Source of the DNA: Paenibacillus sp. DMB5
Lineage (GTDB): Bacteria > Bacillota > Bacilli > Paenibacillales > Paenibacillaceae
Length of the DNA stretch: 64,000 nt
Assembly: GCF_001517085.1 (NCBI RefSeq)
Contig: NZ_LRAC01000024.1
Span: forward strand, 1-64,000
Direction of reading: 5' to 3'
The stretch's first letter is position 1. Every line of letters starts with the position of its first letter. Position numbers and translations under genes: made by a program. This document shows positions 1 through 8,352 of the stretch, piece after piece. Below the pieces are notes generated by a model. That model ran no database searches. It was not told where the DNA came from and worked only from the letters and a program-made list of their open reading frames with translations.

Positions 1-17
1 CCCCTCGGGGGAAATCT

Positions 18-1844
18 GTGCTTAAAAGTGTTTACACAAAATTATTGACAGACCCCAGCATCAAAATGCTATTTTTCATTTACCCAGCTGTTTTAGCTTT
101 AATCTGTTTATTTCAAAATAAGGTAATCGCTCTTCCAGCGCATTACCTGTTTGTATTTGTGATCGGCAATGTGCTGCTGTGTGGCTATTTGTTTTTTGCC
201 GATAGTGCTAAGCTGGAATATTACATGCCCATTCATCTTTTTTTATGGATGTTTTTGTTTTATGAGAGCCATCCTTATTTGTTTTACAGCTCAGCTTTTA
301 TTTTTATCGCAGTTTCCATTTATTATCTGGGGCAAAAGGCCATTCAGCCTTGGATTAAAATCCTGTATTACATCACCCTGTTAGCCAGTCTACTAGCGGC
401 ATTTGCTCTAAATCCGGTCCTATTATTTACGGTCTGCACTCTATATGCCATCGTGATGGTGCTGCATGCCGAGCTGAATACGATGCAAAAATGGAACGTG
501 ATCATAATAGGGTTATTACATAGCTTAGCGATTGCAGCGTGTGCGTCACCGTTTCTTTTTCCTTATCAGGAAAATACCATTTTCACCTTGCCGGTGAGCT
601 TTCTGATCTTTGTTATGTATGTGATGTCAGCGTCGATATACCAGGTGCTGTTTCGCTTTCTTTTTTCAGAAGCTATTTTTTTCTTGTGTATGATAAGTAT
701 GATGTTCAGCTACTCTATTGCCAGCTATAAGTGGGTTTATGCGGGTAACAGCAGCCCGTTTGCCGTTTATTTATCTGGCAGCCTAATGTTATTAGTGATC
801 GCATTTGCAGCATGCTTCCATATACAGAGGGTAATCCAAGCCAAGTATGCAATACTCCAGAGCGGACTGGGTGACTGGTTCGTGAAAAAATGGGAGGATG
901 CACTAAGCCAGCGGGAGCAGGGATTGTCGTGGTCCGGCTTTGATTCCAAGCTGGCACCTATTTTACCGAATGACGGCATCAAAGTCTTATATAAGGACAA
1001 GGTCATGTATACCAGCGGCGTTTTTCTTGAACCTGAGTTTAAGTCAGGCAAGTCGCTTTATGCGGGAGAAGTCCAGCTGTTGATTCACGAAACTCATACA
1101 CACCAGTCCTTCACGCCCGGGCACTACTATACGGCATACGCCTTAACCTGGTATATGCAGGACAAGCTTAGCCAATGGGAAGAGATGAGCAGGATGAAGC
1201 TGCCGGATGCTGACCAAGGCGGGAATTTCAGTGAGGAGCTGAGGTTCCGCAAAGAGGTAACGTATTATCTGCACGATAACATTCTGCAAAATATCATTGC
1301 GACCAAAAATATCGTGGCCACTTTACCAACGGAACAGTCTGCGCTGAAGGAGCTGGCGGTAGAAACCTTGGCGGACCTGAATACGTCGATACGCTCGCAG
1401 ATGCATGAGATTTATCCGTCTACACTTAATGATTTGTCTTTTGAGCGGAACATTCATATTTTGCTTGATGAGATGCGTAAGCGGTATGGCAGTATTCCTA
1501 ATCCACATATTCAGTATGAAATCTTCGAGCGGATGGATGAGCAGTCTGCGTATTTATTTTACCGTACGTTACAGGAGCTGCTGGCGAACACCTGTAAATA
1601 TGCGGAGGCAGATCATATCTGGATTCATTTGTATACCGCAGACTGCTGGATTATGGAAGTGAAAGAGGACGGCAAACCACTCGTGCAGGAGGACATGCAG
1701 GGTAAGATTAAGCATCTGGGGATTTCCAGCCTGAAGCAGCAGGCGGGCTCGCTTGGCGGAGCTTTTGAATGGGCCCAGCAAGAGGATTATAAGCTGTTTA
1801 CACTAAAACTTCCGAGGAGAACACATGAAGGTACTCTTATTTGA
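18..1844 (+). CDS. NarL/ComP-type sensor histidine kinase
   Basis: Membrane histidine kinase of 608 residues. The first ~280 residues are a run of hydrophobic segments (about 8-9 membrane helices). A cytosolic linker follows, then a HisKA_3-type dimerisation helix with the phospho-acceptor in YLHDNILQN (His419), and an ATPase domain with N-box ELLANTCKYA (Asn524) and a DDGK/GKIKHLGISS glycine region. This architecture is that of ComP/DegS-type kinases. It overlaps its response regulator by 20 bp, so the two are co-translated. GTG start is preceded by a GGGGGA site 5-6 nt upstream; the frame stays open to the window edge, so a start further upstream cannot be excluded. The signal sensed is unknown; the neighbouring ABC exporter is a possible output. 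Confidence 0.85.
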   Translation: MLKSVYTKLLTDPSIKMLFFIYPAVLALICLFQNKVIALPAHYLFVFVIGNVLLCGYLFFADSAKLEYYMPIHLFLWMFLFYESHPYLFYSSAFIFIAVSIYYLGQKAIQPWIKILYYITLLASLLAAFALNPVLLFTVCTLYAIVMVLHAELNTMQKWNVIIIGLLHSLAIAACASPFLFPYQENTIFTLPVSFLIFVMYVMSASIYQVLFRFLFSEAIFFLCMISMMFSYSIASYKWVYAGNSSPFAVYLSGSLMLLVIAFAACFHIQRVIQAKYAILQSGLGDWFVKKWEDALSQREQGLSWSGFDSKLAPILPNDGIKVLYKDKVMYTSGVFLEPEFKSGKSLYAGEVQLLIHETHTHQSFTPGHYYTAYALTWYMQDKLSQWEEMSRMKLPDADQGGNFSEELRFRKEVTYYLHDNILQNIIATKNIVATLPTEQSALKELAVETLADLNTSIRSQMHEIYPSTLNDLSFERNIHILLDEMRKRYGSIPNPHIQYEIFERMDEQSAYLFYRTLQELLANTCKYAEADHIWIHLYTADCWIMEVKEDGKPLVQEDMQGKIKHLGISSLKQQAGSLGGAFEWAQQEDYKLFTLKLPRRTHEGTLI

Positions 1845-2427
1845 TGATCATAAGCTGTTTGCCAAAAGCCTGGAAATTGTGATGGCGAATCATATCGATG
1901 AATTCCTGTGCTTCCAGACACCGGACAACATAACGGAAATTGTGCAGCAGGAAAAGCCTGATTTGATTCTGCTGGATATACATATGGGCGCGTATAGCGG
2001 ACTCGATGTGTGCCGGGAGGTGCTATACCATTTTCCTGAGCAGAAGGTCGCTTTTTTGTCCGGATACAACCTGCACGAATACAACCTGGAAGCGAAGCGC
2101 ATGGGGGCTAAGGGCTTTTTAGATAAAAATATGTCCGTTGAACATCTGATCGACAGCATCAGGCAGCTCCACCAGGGCGGTACAATCTTTATGGAAAATA
2201 AGGATGATGATGTGATCGAGGAGCTGACCCCGCGCGAGAAGGAAATTTTACAGTATGCAAGCAACGGGGATACGCAGCAGGTGATTGCCGATAAGCTGTT
2301 TATCAGCAGGCGCACAGTAAACAATCATCTAATGTCGATTAACGATAAGCTGATGGTGAACTCCACCGTTGCTGCCATTGTAAAGGGGATCGAGCTGGGC
2401 GTTATTAAGCTGTCGAACAATCGATGA
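1825..2427 (+). CDS. LuxR/NarL-family response regulator
   Basis: Cytosolic DNA-binding response regulator (200 residues) partnered with the overlapping kinase. The receiver domain (1-120) has the acidic pair Asp7-Asp8, phospho-acceptor Asp51 in LILLDIHMG, and the switch region FLSGY. The C-terminal GerE/LuxR helix-turn-helix starts at LTPREKEIL (about 132) and contains the recognition helix SRRTVNNHLMSI. Size and order match ComA/DegU/NarL regulators. RBS GAGGAGAACAC sits inside the kinase gene. Targets are not visible; the convergent ABC transporter genes are candidates by proximity only. Confidence 0.88.
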   Translation: MKVLLFDDHKLFAKSLEIVMANHIDEFLCFQTPDNITEIVQQEKPDLILLDIHMGAYSGLDVCREVLYHFPEQKVAFLSGYNLHEYNLEAKRMGAKGFLDKNMSVEHLIDSIRQLHQGGTIFMENKDDDVIEELTPREKEILQYASNGDTQQVIADKLFISRRTVNNHLMSINDKLMVNSTVAAIVKGIELGVIKLSNNR

Positions 2428-2477
2428 AAAGGAGAGAGGCATCTGTTATGGATGCCCTAATTATAGCTTTTCGGGGT

Positions 2478-2536
2478 CCCCCGCAAAGTACCTGAGCCAT
2501 CATCCATGTAAGGGTCCACTTTGTGGGGGTGTTTTA
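2478..2536 (+). terminator. Rho-independent terminator between convergent genes
   Basis: CCCCCGCAAAGT (2478-2489) pairs with ACTTTGTGGGGG (2518-2529), with CCT/AGG inner pairing, followed by GTTTTATT. It ends the two-component operon. Its right edge touches the stop codon of the convergent permease gene, so it may act on both strands. Confidence 0.7.
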
Positions 2537-3310
2537 TTGCGCCAGTGCTGCAGAGGTCTTCTGAGCAAAAATAAAGCGCTGAACACAGACTGCTATGATC
2601 ACAAGTCCGGCAGAGATAGCGAGCAGGATCACATTATCTTTGACCACACTGCCGAATGCAGAGTTGCCAGTCCAGGCCGCCAGCAAAGCATTTCGTCCGT
2701 AGATGACCGGATTAATATAATACACCAGCTTCTGCAGAAACTGCGGGAACATTTCAATCGGGAATGTTAAGCCGCCAAGGAACATCTGGAACATATAAAA
2801 AGCTAAGGAGATCGGATTATAGATAGAAGCCTTTCTCAGTATAGAAGTTAGCAGGAACGTAACGGCAAAATGAAAAATCTCAATGACGGCAAGGGTAACA
2901 AGGACCGGGATGATATTTTGCATGGGGAATGCGGTTCCCTTATAGAAATAAGTAAACACAATGAAAGCAATAATGACGATAAGCTGAAAGGCAAAGGTAG
3001 CCACAAACAAAGTGAAGGAGAAGCAGAGCTCGCTGACACCCATGAACTTGAATTTTTGCAGGTTGCCGCTTTCCCTCGCCTGTACATAAAACGTGCCGAA
3101 CACACTAATCACTGCGTTGCCAATAATAATGATGATGTACAGCGGGATGAGCAGGTCAGATAAGGACGAGCCGCTGAACTCCACATTTTGCAGCATATAC
3201 CCGAACAGAATATAGAAGCCGATCGGCATTAAAAAGGCCATAAGCACGGACGATTTATCTCTGAATAACAGTTTGAAATTATATTTGGTTAAGCTTATTA
3301 CGGGTTTCAT
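2534..3310 (-). CDS. ABC-2 type transporter permease
   Basis: Integral membrane protein of 258 residues with about six hydrophobic helices, separated by short loops, and a cytosolic N-terminus (FKLLFRDKSSVLMAFLMPIG). This is the ABC-2 membrane domain layout seen in exporters of peptides, antibiotics or wall components. The ATG overlaps the stop of the upstream ATPase gene (3307-3310), so translation is coupled and the pair forms one exporter, probably working as a dimer of each subunit. Substrate is not determinable; a link to the neighbouring ComP/ComA-like system would be typical of peptide-resistance or bacteriocin export. Confidence 0.85.
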   Translation of the reverse strand: MKPVISLTKYNFKLLFRDKSSVLMAFLMPIGFYILFGYMLQNVEFSGSSLSDLLIPLYIIIIIGNAVISVFGTFYVQARESGNLQKFKFMGVSELCFSFTLFVATFAFQLIVIIAFIVFTYFYKGTAFPMQNIIPVLVTLAVIEIFHFAVTFLLTSILRKASIYNPISLAFYMFQMFLGGLTFPIEMFPQFLQKLVYYINPVIYGRNALLAAWTGNSAFGSVVKDNVILLAISAGLVIIAVCVQRFIFAQKTSAALAQ

Positions 3311-4200
3311 TTGGTTTCCCCTTTCTCATCCAGCTCATAGCCAATCATTTTTAGAAAAGCATCCTCAAACGTCCGTTTCTGCAGCTGGATATCATATCCC
3401 CCGCATATTTTCAGGTTATCGAATACATCCTTTTCGTTCTCTTCCTTGTATTCAATCATTAGTTTATTGCTTTGCTGCTTATACGCATATTTCAGGGAGG
3501 AGAAGCTAAAGCTGGAATCCACAAGACAGGTCGCCACTTTATGCATTGCAAAAGCCTCATTGATAAGATCAGGAACCGTCCCCTGCAGCTTGACCATACC
3601 CTGTTCAAGGACAATCACATAGTCGGACAAGTACTCCACCTCGTCTAAAAAGTGGCTGGTCAGCAGCATACTAACGCCTTTTTCCTTGCGGATTTTGTTA
3701 AGGAGATCCCAAATCATTCTGCGGGACATAACATCCAGCCCAGTAGTGAGCTCATCCAGAATAATTAGCTTAGGATTGCCGATGGTCGCCAGGAGCACCG
3801 CAATTTTTTGTTTTTCCCCGCCGGACAGCTTCTCAAGATATGAATTCTTAAAGGGCAGCATTTGCACACTTTGCAGAAGCTCATCCACCGTCTCCTGGCT
3901 ATCCAGAAGTTCAATATAGAGCTGTACAATATCCTTTACTTTGGCGTTTTTTTCAAACGTAGAGGTCTGCGTCTGCACCCGGATGTATTTATAGAGCTCC
4001 TTTTTGTCAAAGCCGTATGTAATGGAGCCCTCATAGTTTAGGTTTCGCATGATGGCTTGAATCAAGGTGCTTTTTCCTGCCCCGTTATGCCCCACGATGG
4101 ATACGATGCTGTTGTCTTCAATAGAGAAGGAAGCTTTGGTCACCGCGTTTTTATTGGCTTTATGGTAACGTATGGATACGTCCTGTACATTTAATATCAT
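3307..4200 (-). CDS. ABC transporter ATP-binding protein
   Basis: Cytosolic ATPase (297 residues from the chosen start) energising the permease encoded next to it. Walker A GHNGAGKS lies at residues 37-44, the ABC signature is LSGGEKQK, Walker B is LIILDELTTGLD, and the switch histidine is in LLTSHFLDEVEYL. A C-terminal ~80-residue extension (DSSFSFSSLKYAYKQQS region) is common in ABC-2 ATPases. The frame is open 26 codons further upstream, but ATG at 4200 has AAGGGAG about 10 nt before it and begins the conserved fold (MILNVQDVSIRY), so it is preferred. Confidence 0.87.
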   Translation of the reverse strand: MILNVQDVSIRYHKANKNAVTKASFSIEDNSIVSIVGHNGAGKSTLIQAIMRNLNYEGSITYGFDKKELYKYIRVQTQTSTFEKNAKVKDIVQLYIELLDSQETVDELLQSVQMLPFKNSYLEKLSGGEKQKIAVLLATIGNPKLIILDELTTGLDVMSRRMIWDLLNKIRKEKGVSMLLTSHFLDEVEYLSDYVIVLEQGMVKLQGTVPDLINEAFAMHKVATCLVDSSFSFSSLKYAYKQQSNKLMIEYKEENEKDVFDNLKICGGYDIQLQKRTFEDAFLKMIGYELDEKGETK

Positions 4201-4337
4201 AGTTGATCTGCTCCCTTCGTTGCTTACAAGAGCTATTCTATATGATTCATGAACAGGGGGCATGAGTAATTTGTGCAAAGTTGAAAAGCAATGAAGTCAA
4301 AGCCATTCGGTAGCATGTTACTCCGGCTTAGTCACTG

Positions 4338-4868
4338 TCATTTATACTTATTAATATAGCTAATATAGTCCCTTGCACTTTGATCGATCTCCTCATCGCT
4401 GGCCTGAAAGGAAGCTCCGAAGACTGCGAAATAAGGTAATGCTACTGCGCCTACATGTTTTGCACTGGCTTTGAAAGGCGTTGTCACCTGATCCACGGTA
4501 AAAGAAACGGAGCCCTCAGGCAGATAATTTTCCTGCTTATCCCCGATGGACATGGCGAGGCCCAGCTTTTTGCCGTTAAGTCGGTCCCCTTTTGAACCGT
4601 AGGCCCATCCGTGAGTAAAGACATCATCAAACCATTTCTTCAGTAAAGGCGGATAGCTGTACCAATATAGCGGGAATTGAAAGACAATATGGTCATGTGC
4701 CTCTAATCGTTGTTGCTCGGCTGGAACATCAATGCTCCAGTCAGGATACTCTTTGTAAAGCTCATGAAGGGTAACATCGTTTGGATATTGCAGCAGCTCT
4801 TCTTTCCATCTCAGGTTTACCCTTGAACCCTCAAGATTAGGATGTGCCAGAATCACCAATGTCTTCAT
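4338..4868 (-). CDS. NAD(P)H-dependent flavodoxin-fold quinone oxidoreductase (YwrO/KefF-like)
   Basis: Predicted soluble FMN-binding NAD(P)H:quinone oxidoreductase of 176 residues, the usual size for YwrO/MdaB relatives. The N-terminus MKTLVILAHPNLEGSR is the flavodoxin-like phosphate-binding strand-loop, followed by HDHIVFQFPLYWYSYPPLLKKW, where the family contacts FMN and substrate, and WAYGSKGDRLNGK. A longer frame exists, but ATG 4868 has AGGAG 8 nt upstream. The gene is divergent from an HxlR regulator, the classical arrangement for quinone or electrophile detoxification switches such as YodB and its targets. Expression is therefore probably induced by quinones or aldehydes (inference). 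Confidence 0.85.
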   Translation of the reverse strand: MKTLVILAHPNLEGSRVNLRWKEELLQYPNDVTLHELYKEYPDWSIDVPAEQQRLEAHDHIVFQFPLYWYSYPPLLKKWFDDVFTHGWAYGSKGDRLNGKKLGLAMSIGDKQENYLPEGSVSFTVDQVTTPFKASAKHVGAVALPYFAVFGASFQASDEEIDQSARDYISYINKYK

Positions 4869-5052
4869 TATGAAATCTCCTTTAACCCGTATAGTTGATA
4901 CCAACATTATGTTGCAGGCTTTGGCAAATGAAAATACACACAATAAAGTAAGATGGTTACCTCAAAGTGTGTACTGGACTAGGTCAAACAAGGAATGCGA
5001 TAATAAATCTTTTAACTGGCTTGATAGATCAGCATGGATGGGGTGTTATTAT

Positions 5053-5421
5053 ATGAAGCAATATCATCTGGGCATAGAGGCGACTTTGGAGATTATAGGC
5101 GGCAAATGGAAAGCGTTAATCATATGTTTACTGATGTCCGGCACAAAGAGAACCAGCGAGTTACAGCACAGCATTACCGGTATTTCGCAAAAGGTGCTGA
5201 TCCAGCAGCTTCGTGAGCTCGAAAGGGATGGGCTGGTTAAACGGTTTGTCTATCAGCAGATGCCGCCAAAGGTCGAATATAGCCTGACGGAATATGGGGT
5301 TACAGCCAATAGAATCATTGATGTGATGTGCTTCTGGGGCAAAGAGAATATTCGGTTAAGGCAGGAACGCGGAGAAGCTATTATTTTGCTGGAGGAGCAG
5401 CCGCCGGAGGTCAGCAATTGA
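5053..5421 (+). CDS. HxlR-family winged-helix transcriptional regulator
   Basis: Small regulator (122 residues) with the HxlR/YodB signature: IGGKWKALII in helix 1, TGISQKVLIQQLREL as recognition helix, and the wing VEYSLTEYG. It probably represses the divergent quinone-reductase gene from the 170-bp region between them. The conserved redox cysteine that precedes helix 1 in YodB-type members is replaced by Leu here (YHLGIEATLEII). A Cys exists only if translation starts at the in-frame ATG 5038 (MGCYYMKQ). ATG 5053 is chosen because GGGG lies 9 nt upstream. Its TGA overlaps the next gene's ATG. Confidence 0.82.
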   Translation: MKQYHLGIEATLEIIGGKWKALIICLLMSGTKRTSELQHSITGISQKVLIQQLRELERDGLVKRFVYQQMPPKVEYSLTEYGVTANRIIDVMCFWGKENIRLRQERGEAIILLEEQPPEVSN

Positions 5422-6764
5422 TGGGCAGAAAATGGGCCAAAACTCAATTTAAAGAGGCTTTTAAACGGGGACTGGGCAGTTCATATCTCATGTTAAAAGA
5501 GAGCAATAACCGTGAAAAGTATAGGGATATTGTTCTTTGGTGCTGTCTTCGTAATACTTGCTACGATACGCAATGTGAAGGCGGGCGTGGAAGCTTTTTA
5601 TATCAGGCTATTTTTCTTTACGAGAATAAGGACTACTTTGAAGAGGCGATCATCCGCAAATTTATGCAAAAGAATCTGGATATGGGGCTATTCAGTCAGT
5701 TGTGCGAGCTTCTGTATCTGTTTGCAGCAGATGGTAGCATGAAGGCCAGAGAAGCGTTATATGAAAAATATAATGCACTGCTCGGATCACTCTCCCGTCG
5801 TAACAGTTCTGCTGTAAGGGAAAGCCTGGAATGGCTGTCTGTATGGCTAACCTCTCTGGATGGATTTCCTGCGTTTAAGAGTATTGTTATTCAGTTTGGA
5901 GAGTATTCGCTCAATAACAGTGAAGCTGTTAATATGGATTGGTTCTATTCAAACGCGAAAAATAAGTTAGGGGCTAAACGTGTCGATACATTTTTGCAGA
6001 GTAATGCGGCTAAATCTGATTATGTAAAAGCTTTTCTAAACTCCGTAATACACACCGTGATGCAGAATGAACGAAGTGTTGAGCCGCCGACACTAGAGAA
6101 ACTAATTGAAGCAGCAAAAGAAAAGCAGAGCAGGTTCCGCAGCCGGGGGCTGGCACTCCGTTTTTCAAGGACCGCTACAGAAGATGAGCTGCTTAGATTA
6201 GCGGAATACGCTGTTCAGGAAACCGATCTGGAAATAAAGCTGGAACTGCTGTGGACGTTTAAAAAGGTTCGTTTTCCGCTGGACGAGCAGTTTATTTTCG
6301 AGCTTACCGAAAGTGATAATGAAGCGATACGCGACGTCGCCTTTGAGATGCTGCAGCATGTACCGTCAGACCGGATACACGGCTACGCAATTGATCTGAT
6401 TAAACAGAGGAAAGAGCTCGCAAATGCGCTAAGCCTTCTATGCTATTGCTATACGGCTGAGGATGAAACGATCCTGCTCGAAGGTATTCAGAGCTTGCCA
6501 GTAACTTACGAAGATGGGGAATGGCATGGTGTCTTTATGGACGTTGAAAAGTTATTAGATAACCGGCCGGTTAAAATGAATTCATCCCTATTTATCTACA
6601 TGTACAGACAAACGCTGTGTTCCTATTGCCGTCATAAACTCATTAAACGTATGTCCAAGAGGAAAATACTCTCCCAAGAAATACTGGAAGAATGCGTGAA
6701 TGACAGCTACGAGGATACAAGGGATTTTGCGGTACGCAAACTAGGGAAGAAGCCGGGAAAATAG
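5421..6764 (+). CDS. HEAT-like repeat protein of unknown function
   Basis: Predicted 447-residue, all-helical soluble protein. The central and C-terminal parts contain helical pairs resembling HEAT/PBS-lyase repeats: RSRGLALRFSRTATEDELL, DLEIKLELLWTFKK, SDNEAIRDVAFEMLQHV and YEDTRDFAVRKLGK. Such proteins usually act as interaction scaffolds. ATG 5421 overlaps the HxlR stop (TGATG) and has GGAGG 10 nt upstream, so it is co-transcribed with and translationally coupled to the regulator. No catalytic motif is visible and no function can be assigned. Confidence 0.7.
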   Translation: MGRKWAKTQFKEAFKRGLGSSYLMLKESNNREKYRDIVLWCCLRNTCYDTQCEGGRGSFLYQAIFLYENKDYFEEAIIRKFMQKNLDMGLFSQLCELLYLFAADGSMKAREALYEKYNALLGSLSRRNSSAVRESLEWLSVWLTSLDGFPAFKSIVIQFGEYSLNNSEAVNMDWFYSNAKNKLGAKRVDTFLQSNAAKSDYVKAFLNSVIHTVMQNERSVEPPTLEKLIEAAKEKQSRFRSRGLALRFSRTATEDELLRLAEYAVQETDLEIKLELLWTFKKVRFPLDEQFIFELTESDNEAIRDVAFEMLQHVPSDRIHGYAIDLIKQRKELANALSLLCYCYTAEDETILLEGIQSLPVTYEDGEWHGVFMDVEKLLDNRPVKMNSSLFIYMYRQTLCSYCRHKLIKRMSKRKILSQEILEECVNDSYEDTRDFAVRKLGKKPGK

Positions 6765-6814
6765 CTGCGGATCGTAGCGTTGAACTCATAATTTTACATA
6801 GGGGTGAATAGAGC

Positions 6815-6994
6815 ATGAGGGGAAAGAGGGTAAAACCTATGAACCTAAATGAACTTCTAGATCAGCTAAATCAGGGAGGGATCACGATCGGAGATGGGGC
6901 CATCATTGCCGCCGGCGCAGTAATGAATAAGGAAGTTGATGCGAATACCATTGCCGGCGGCGTTCCTGCTAAATTCATTAAAAGGATTGGATGA
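6815..6994 (+). pseudogene. internally deleted sugar O-acetyltransferase (left-handed beta-helix) remnant
   Basis: A 59-residue frame joins two ends of a maltose/NodL-type O-acetyltransferase. The beginning [14 protein letters not shown] resembles the N-terminus of these enzymes. It is followed directly by the C-terminal coil [19 protein letters not shown] and the terminal [13 protein letters not shown]. The central hexapeptide coils with the catalytic His, about 110-150 residues, are missing, so the product cannot be active. The reading frame is preserved across the junction, which points to a clean internal deletion. The assignment of the C-terminal part is strong; that of the N-terminal part is tentative. 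Confidence 0.65.
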
Positions 6995-7036
6995 AAAAAA
7001 TGGCCATAGGAACTTTGGGCTGCCTAAAGTGCCAGC

Positions 7037-8013
7037 TTATTCCCAGTAAGGTCTGCCGCTAAAGAGGAACGATTGACCGTTCATATACGCATTAATCTCT
7101 CTGCCCGCTAATTTACCAACATGATCAGGCAGCCATTCTTGCCAGTCAGGCAGACCGAGCCAGAAATTCATGGTTTCAAGCTGCGCTGCAATAAAAAAGC
7201 CCTCCAATAGCTCAACATAGTTATCCGGTAACGGATAATATTGCGAATAGGATTGAAGCAGCTGTTCTCTAAATGCAGGATGGATATAGGAAAATGTCCA
7301 GCCAAGGTCAACCAAATAGTAACCAAACCCGCAAGCGCCAAAGTCGATCGGCCGTACTCCTTTTCCATGAAACACCAGATTATTTGGAATTAAATCCGCA
7401 TGAATCATTCCCCAATTGCTGGAGGTTCTTTCGATAGTGTTCATCATTGCAATGACTCGTTGACCGGCTTGCTGAAGAAGCGCTGTATCATCGGCGTTAA
7501 GCATACCTGCATCAGATCGCTCTCCAAGCTTGTCCAGGGATTGCAATATACGGGAGCTGTCAAAGGAAGGGCGTTCAAATACACTTGGGATGCTCCAATT
7601 CGAGGCTTGCCGATGTAGTTTGCCGGTCATTTCCCCTATAGCCGCCGCGTCCTCTACTGTAGGAATAAAAGGCTTCTGCTCACCTTCCACCCATCTTAGT
7701 AAAGTACAATTAATTTCGTTCACATTCGTAATGAAATCCCCGTGGTTATTCTTAAAAGTGCCGGCACGGTTAAATCTGTTTCCAGGGCCAAGGCTTGAAG
7801 CCAGACCATTTCAGAGCGGATCACTTCCGGCTTACTCCAAAAGCCTTCAAGGGCATCCCCTTTAGATAGATGCAAGCGGAGGCTGTAACTGTTGTTGTCC
7901 GGGTCAGTGACCTTATAGATCGTATTTCCGCTTTGCGCTATAAACTCTATTGATTTGCAGGTTATTGAGTAGCTATTTAATGCATCCATCGCGATACTCA
8001 AATGTTCATTCAA
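7037..8013 (-). pseudogene. aminoglycoside-phosphotransferase-family (APH) kinase, frameshifted
   Basis: Two adjacent frames form one APH/choline-kinase-fold protein of about 325 residues. The first covers the N-lobe (MNEHLSIAMDALNSY to LTVPALLR). The second (7037-7723) carries the Brenner motif HADLIPNNLVF, the metal-binding PIDFGACGFGYYLVDLGW, and the C-terminal helices. Adding one A in the A/T run near 7752 restores continuity (VPALLKNNHGDFITNVNEIN), so a single-base deletion explains the break. Family members phosphorylate small alcohols or amines such as homoserine and aminoglycosides; the substrate here is unknown. Sequencing error and genuine inactivation cannot be separated by inspection. 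Confidence 0.8.
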
Positions 8014-8352
8014 CGCTGAATCACTCCCTCGTACAAATGTATGGGATTACAATAGCACATCTGTTGTTAAGGGAATTATGTAAAGTTTGATTATGTTTGT
8101 TTTTGGAGAATCTTTGAGTTCGTCCGCGGCATCCCATTTGGGCCACGCAGCTTCAAGGAGATTGCCCTGGCGAGAGGATCATATGTCGTAAATTAGCTAC
8201 TACGGGTTTTTTTTCGTCTGATTTGTCGATTTATGCAGACTATTTATCAAAAGAGGCTTATAACCGATATAACTTATATAATATAGTGAGTTTCGTGTGT
8301 GCAGAAATAAAGCAAAGGAAGAACATAACATTCATACAGGAGTGGAAGTTTG
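8014..8352. other. intergenic region upstream of the glycopolymer operon
   Basis: No gene is recognisable in these 339 bases. The segment separates the minus-strand kinase pseudogene from the 23-kb plus-strand operon and should contain the promoters of both. A perfect TATAAT lies at 8277-8282 in a very AT-rich stretch, but no good -35 hexamer is spaced correctly, so an activator or alternative sigma factor may be needed. A GC-richer patch (about 8110-8170) is open in two minus-strand frames but resembles nothing I recognise. Confidence 0.4.

Noticed and set aside
8110..8180. Minus-strand coding remnant upstream of the glycopolymer operon
   Set aside because: Two overlapping open frames with protein-like composition exist, but neither matches a family and both are short.
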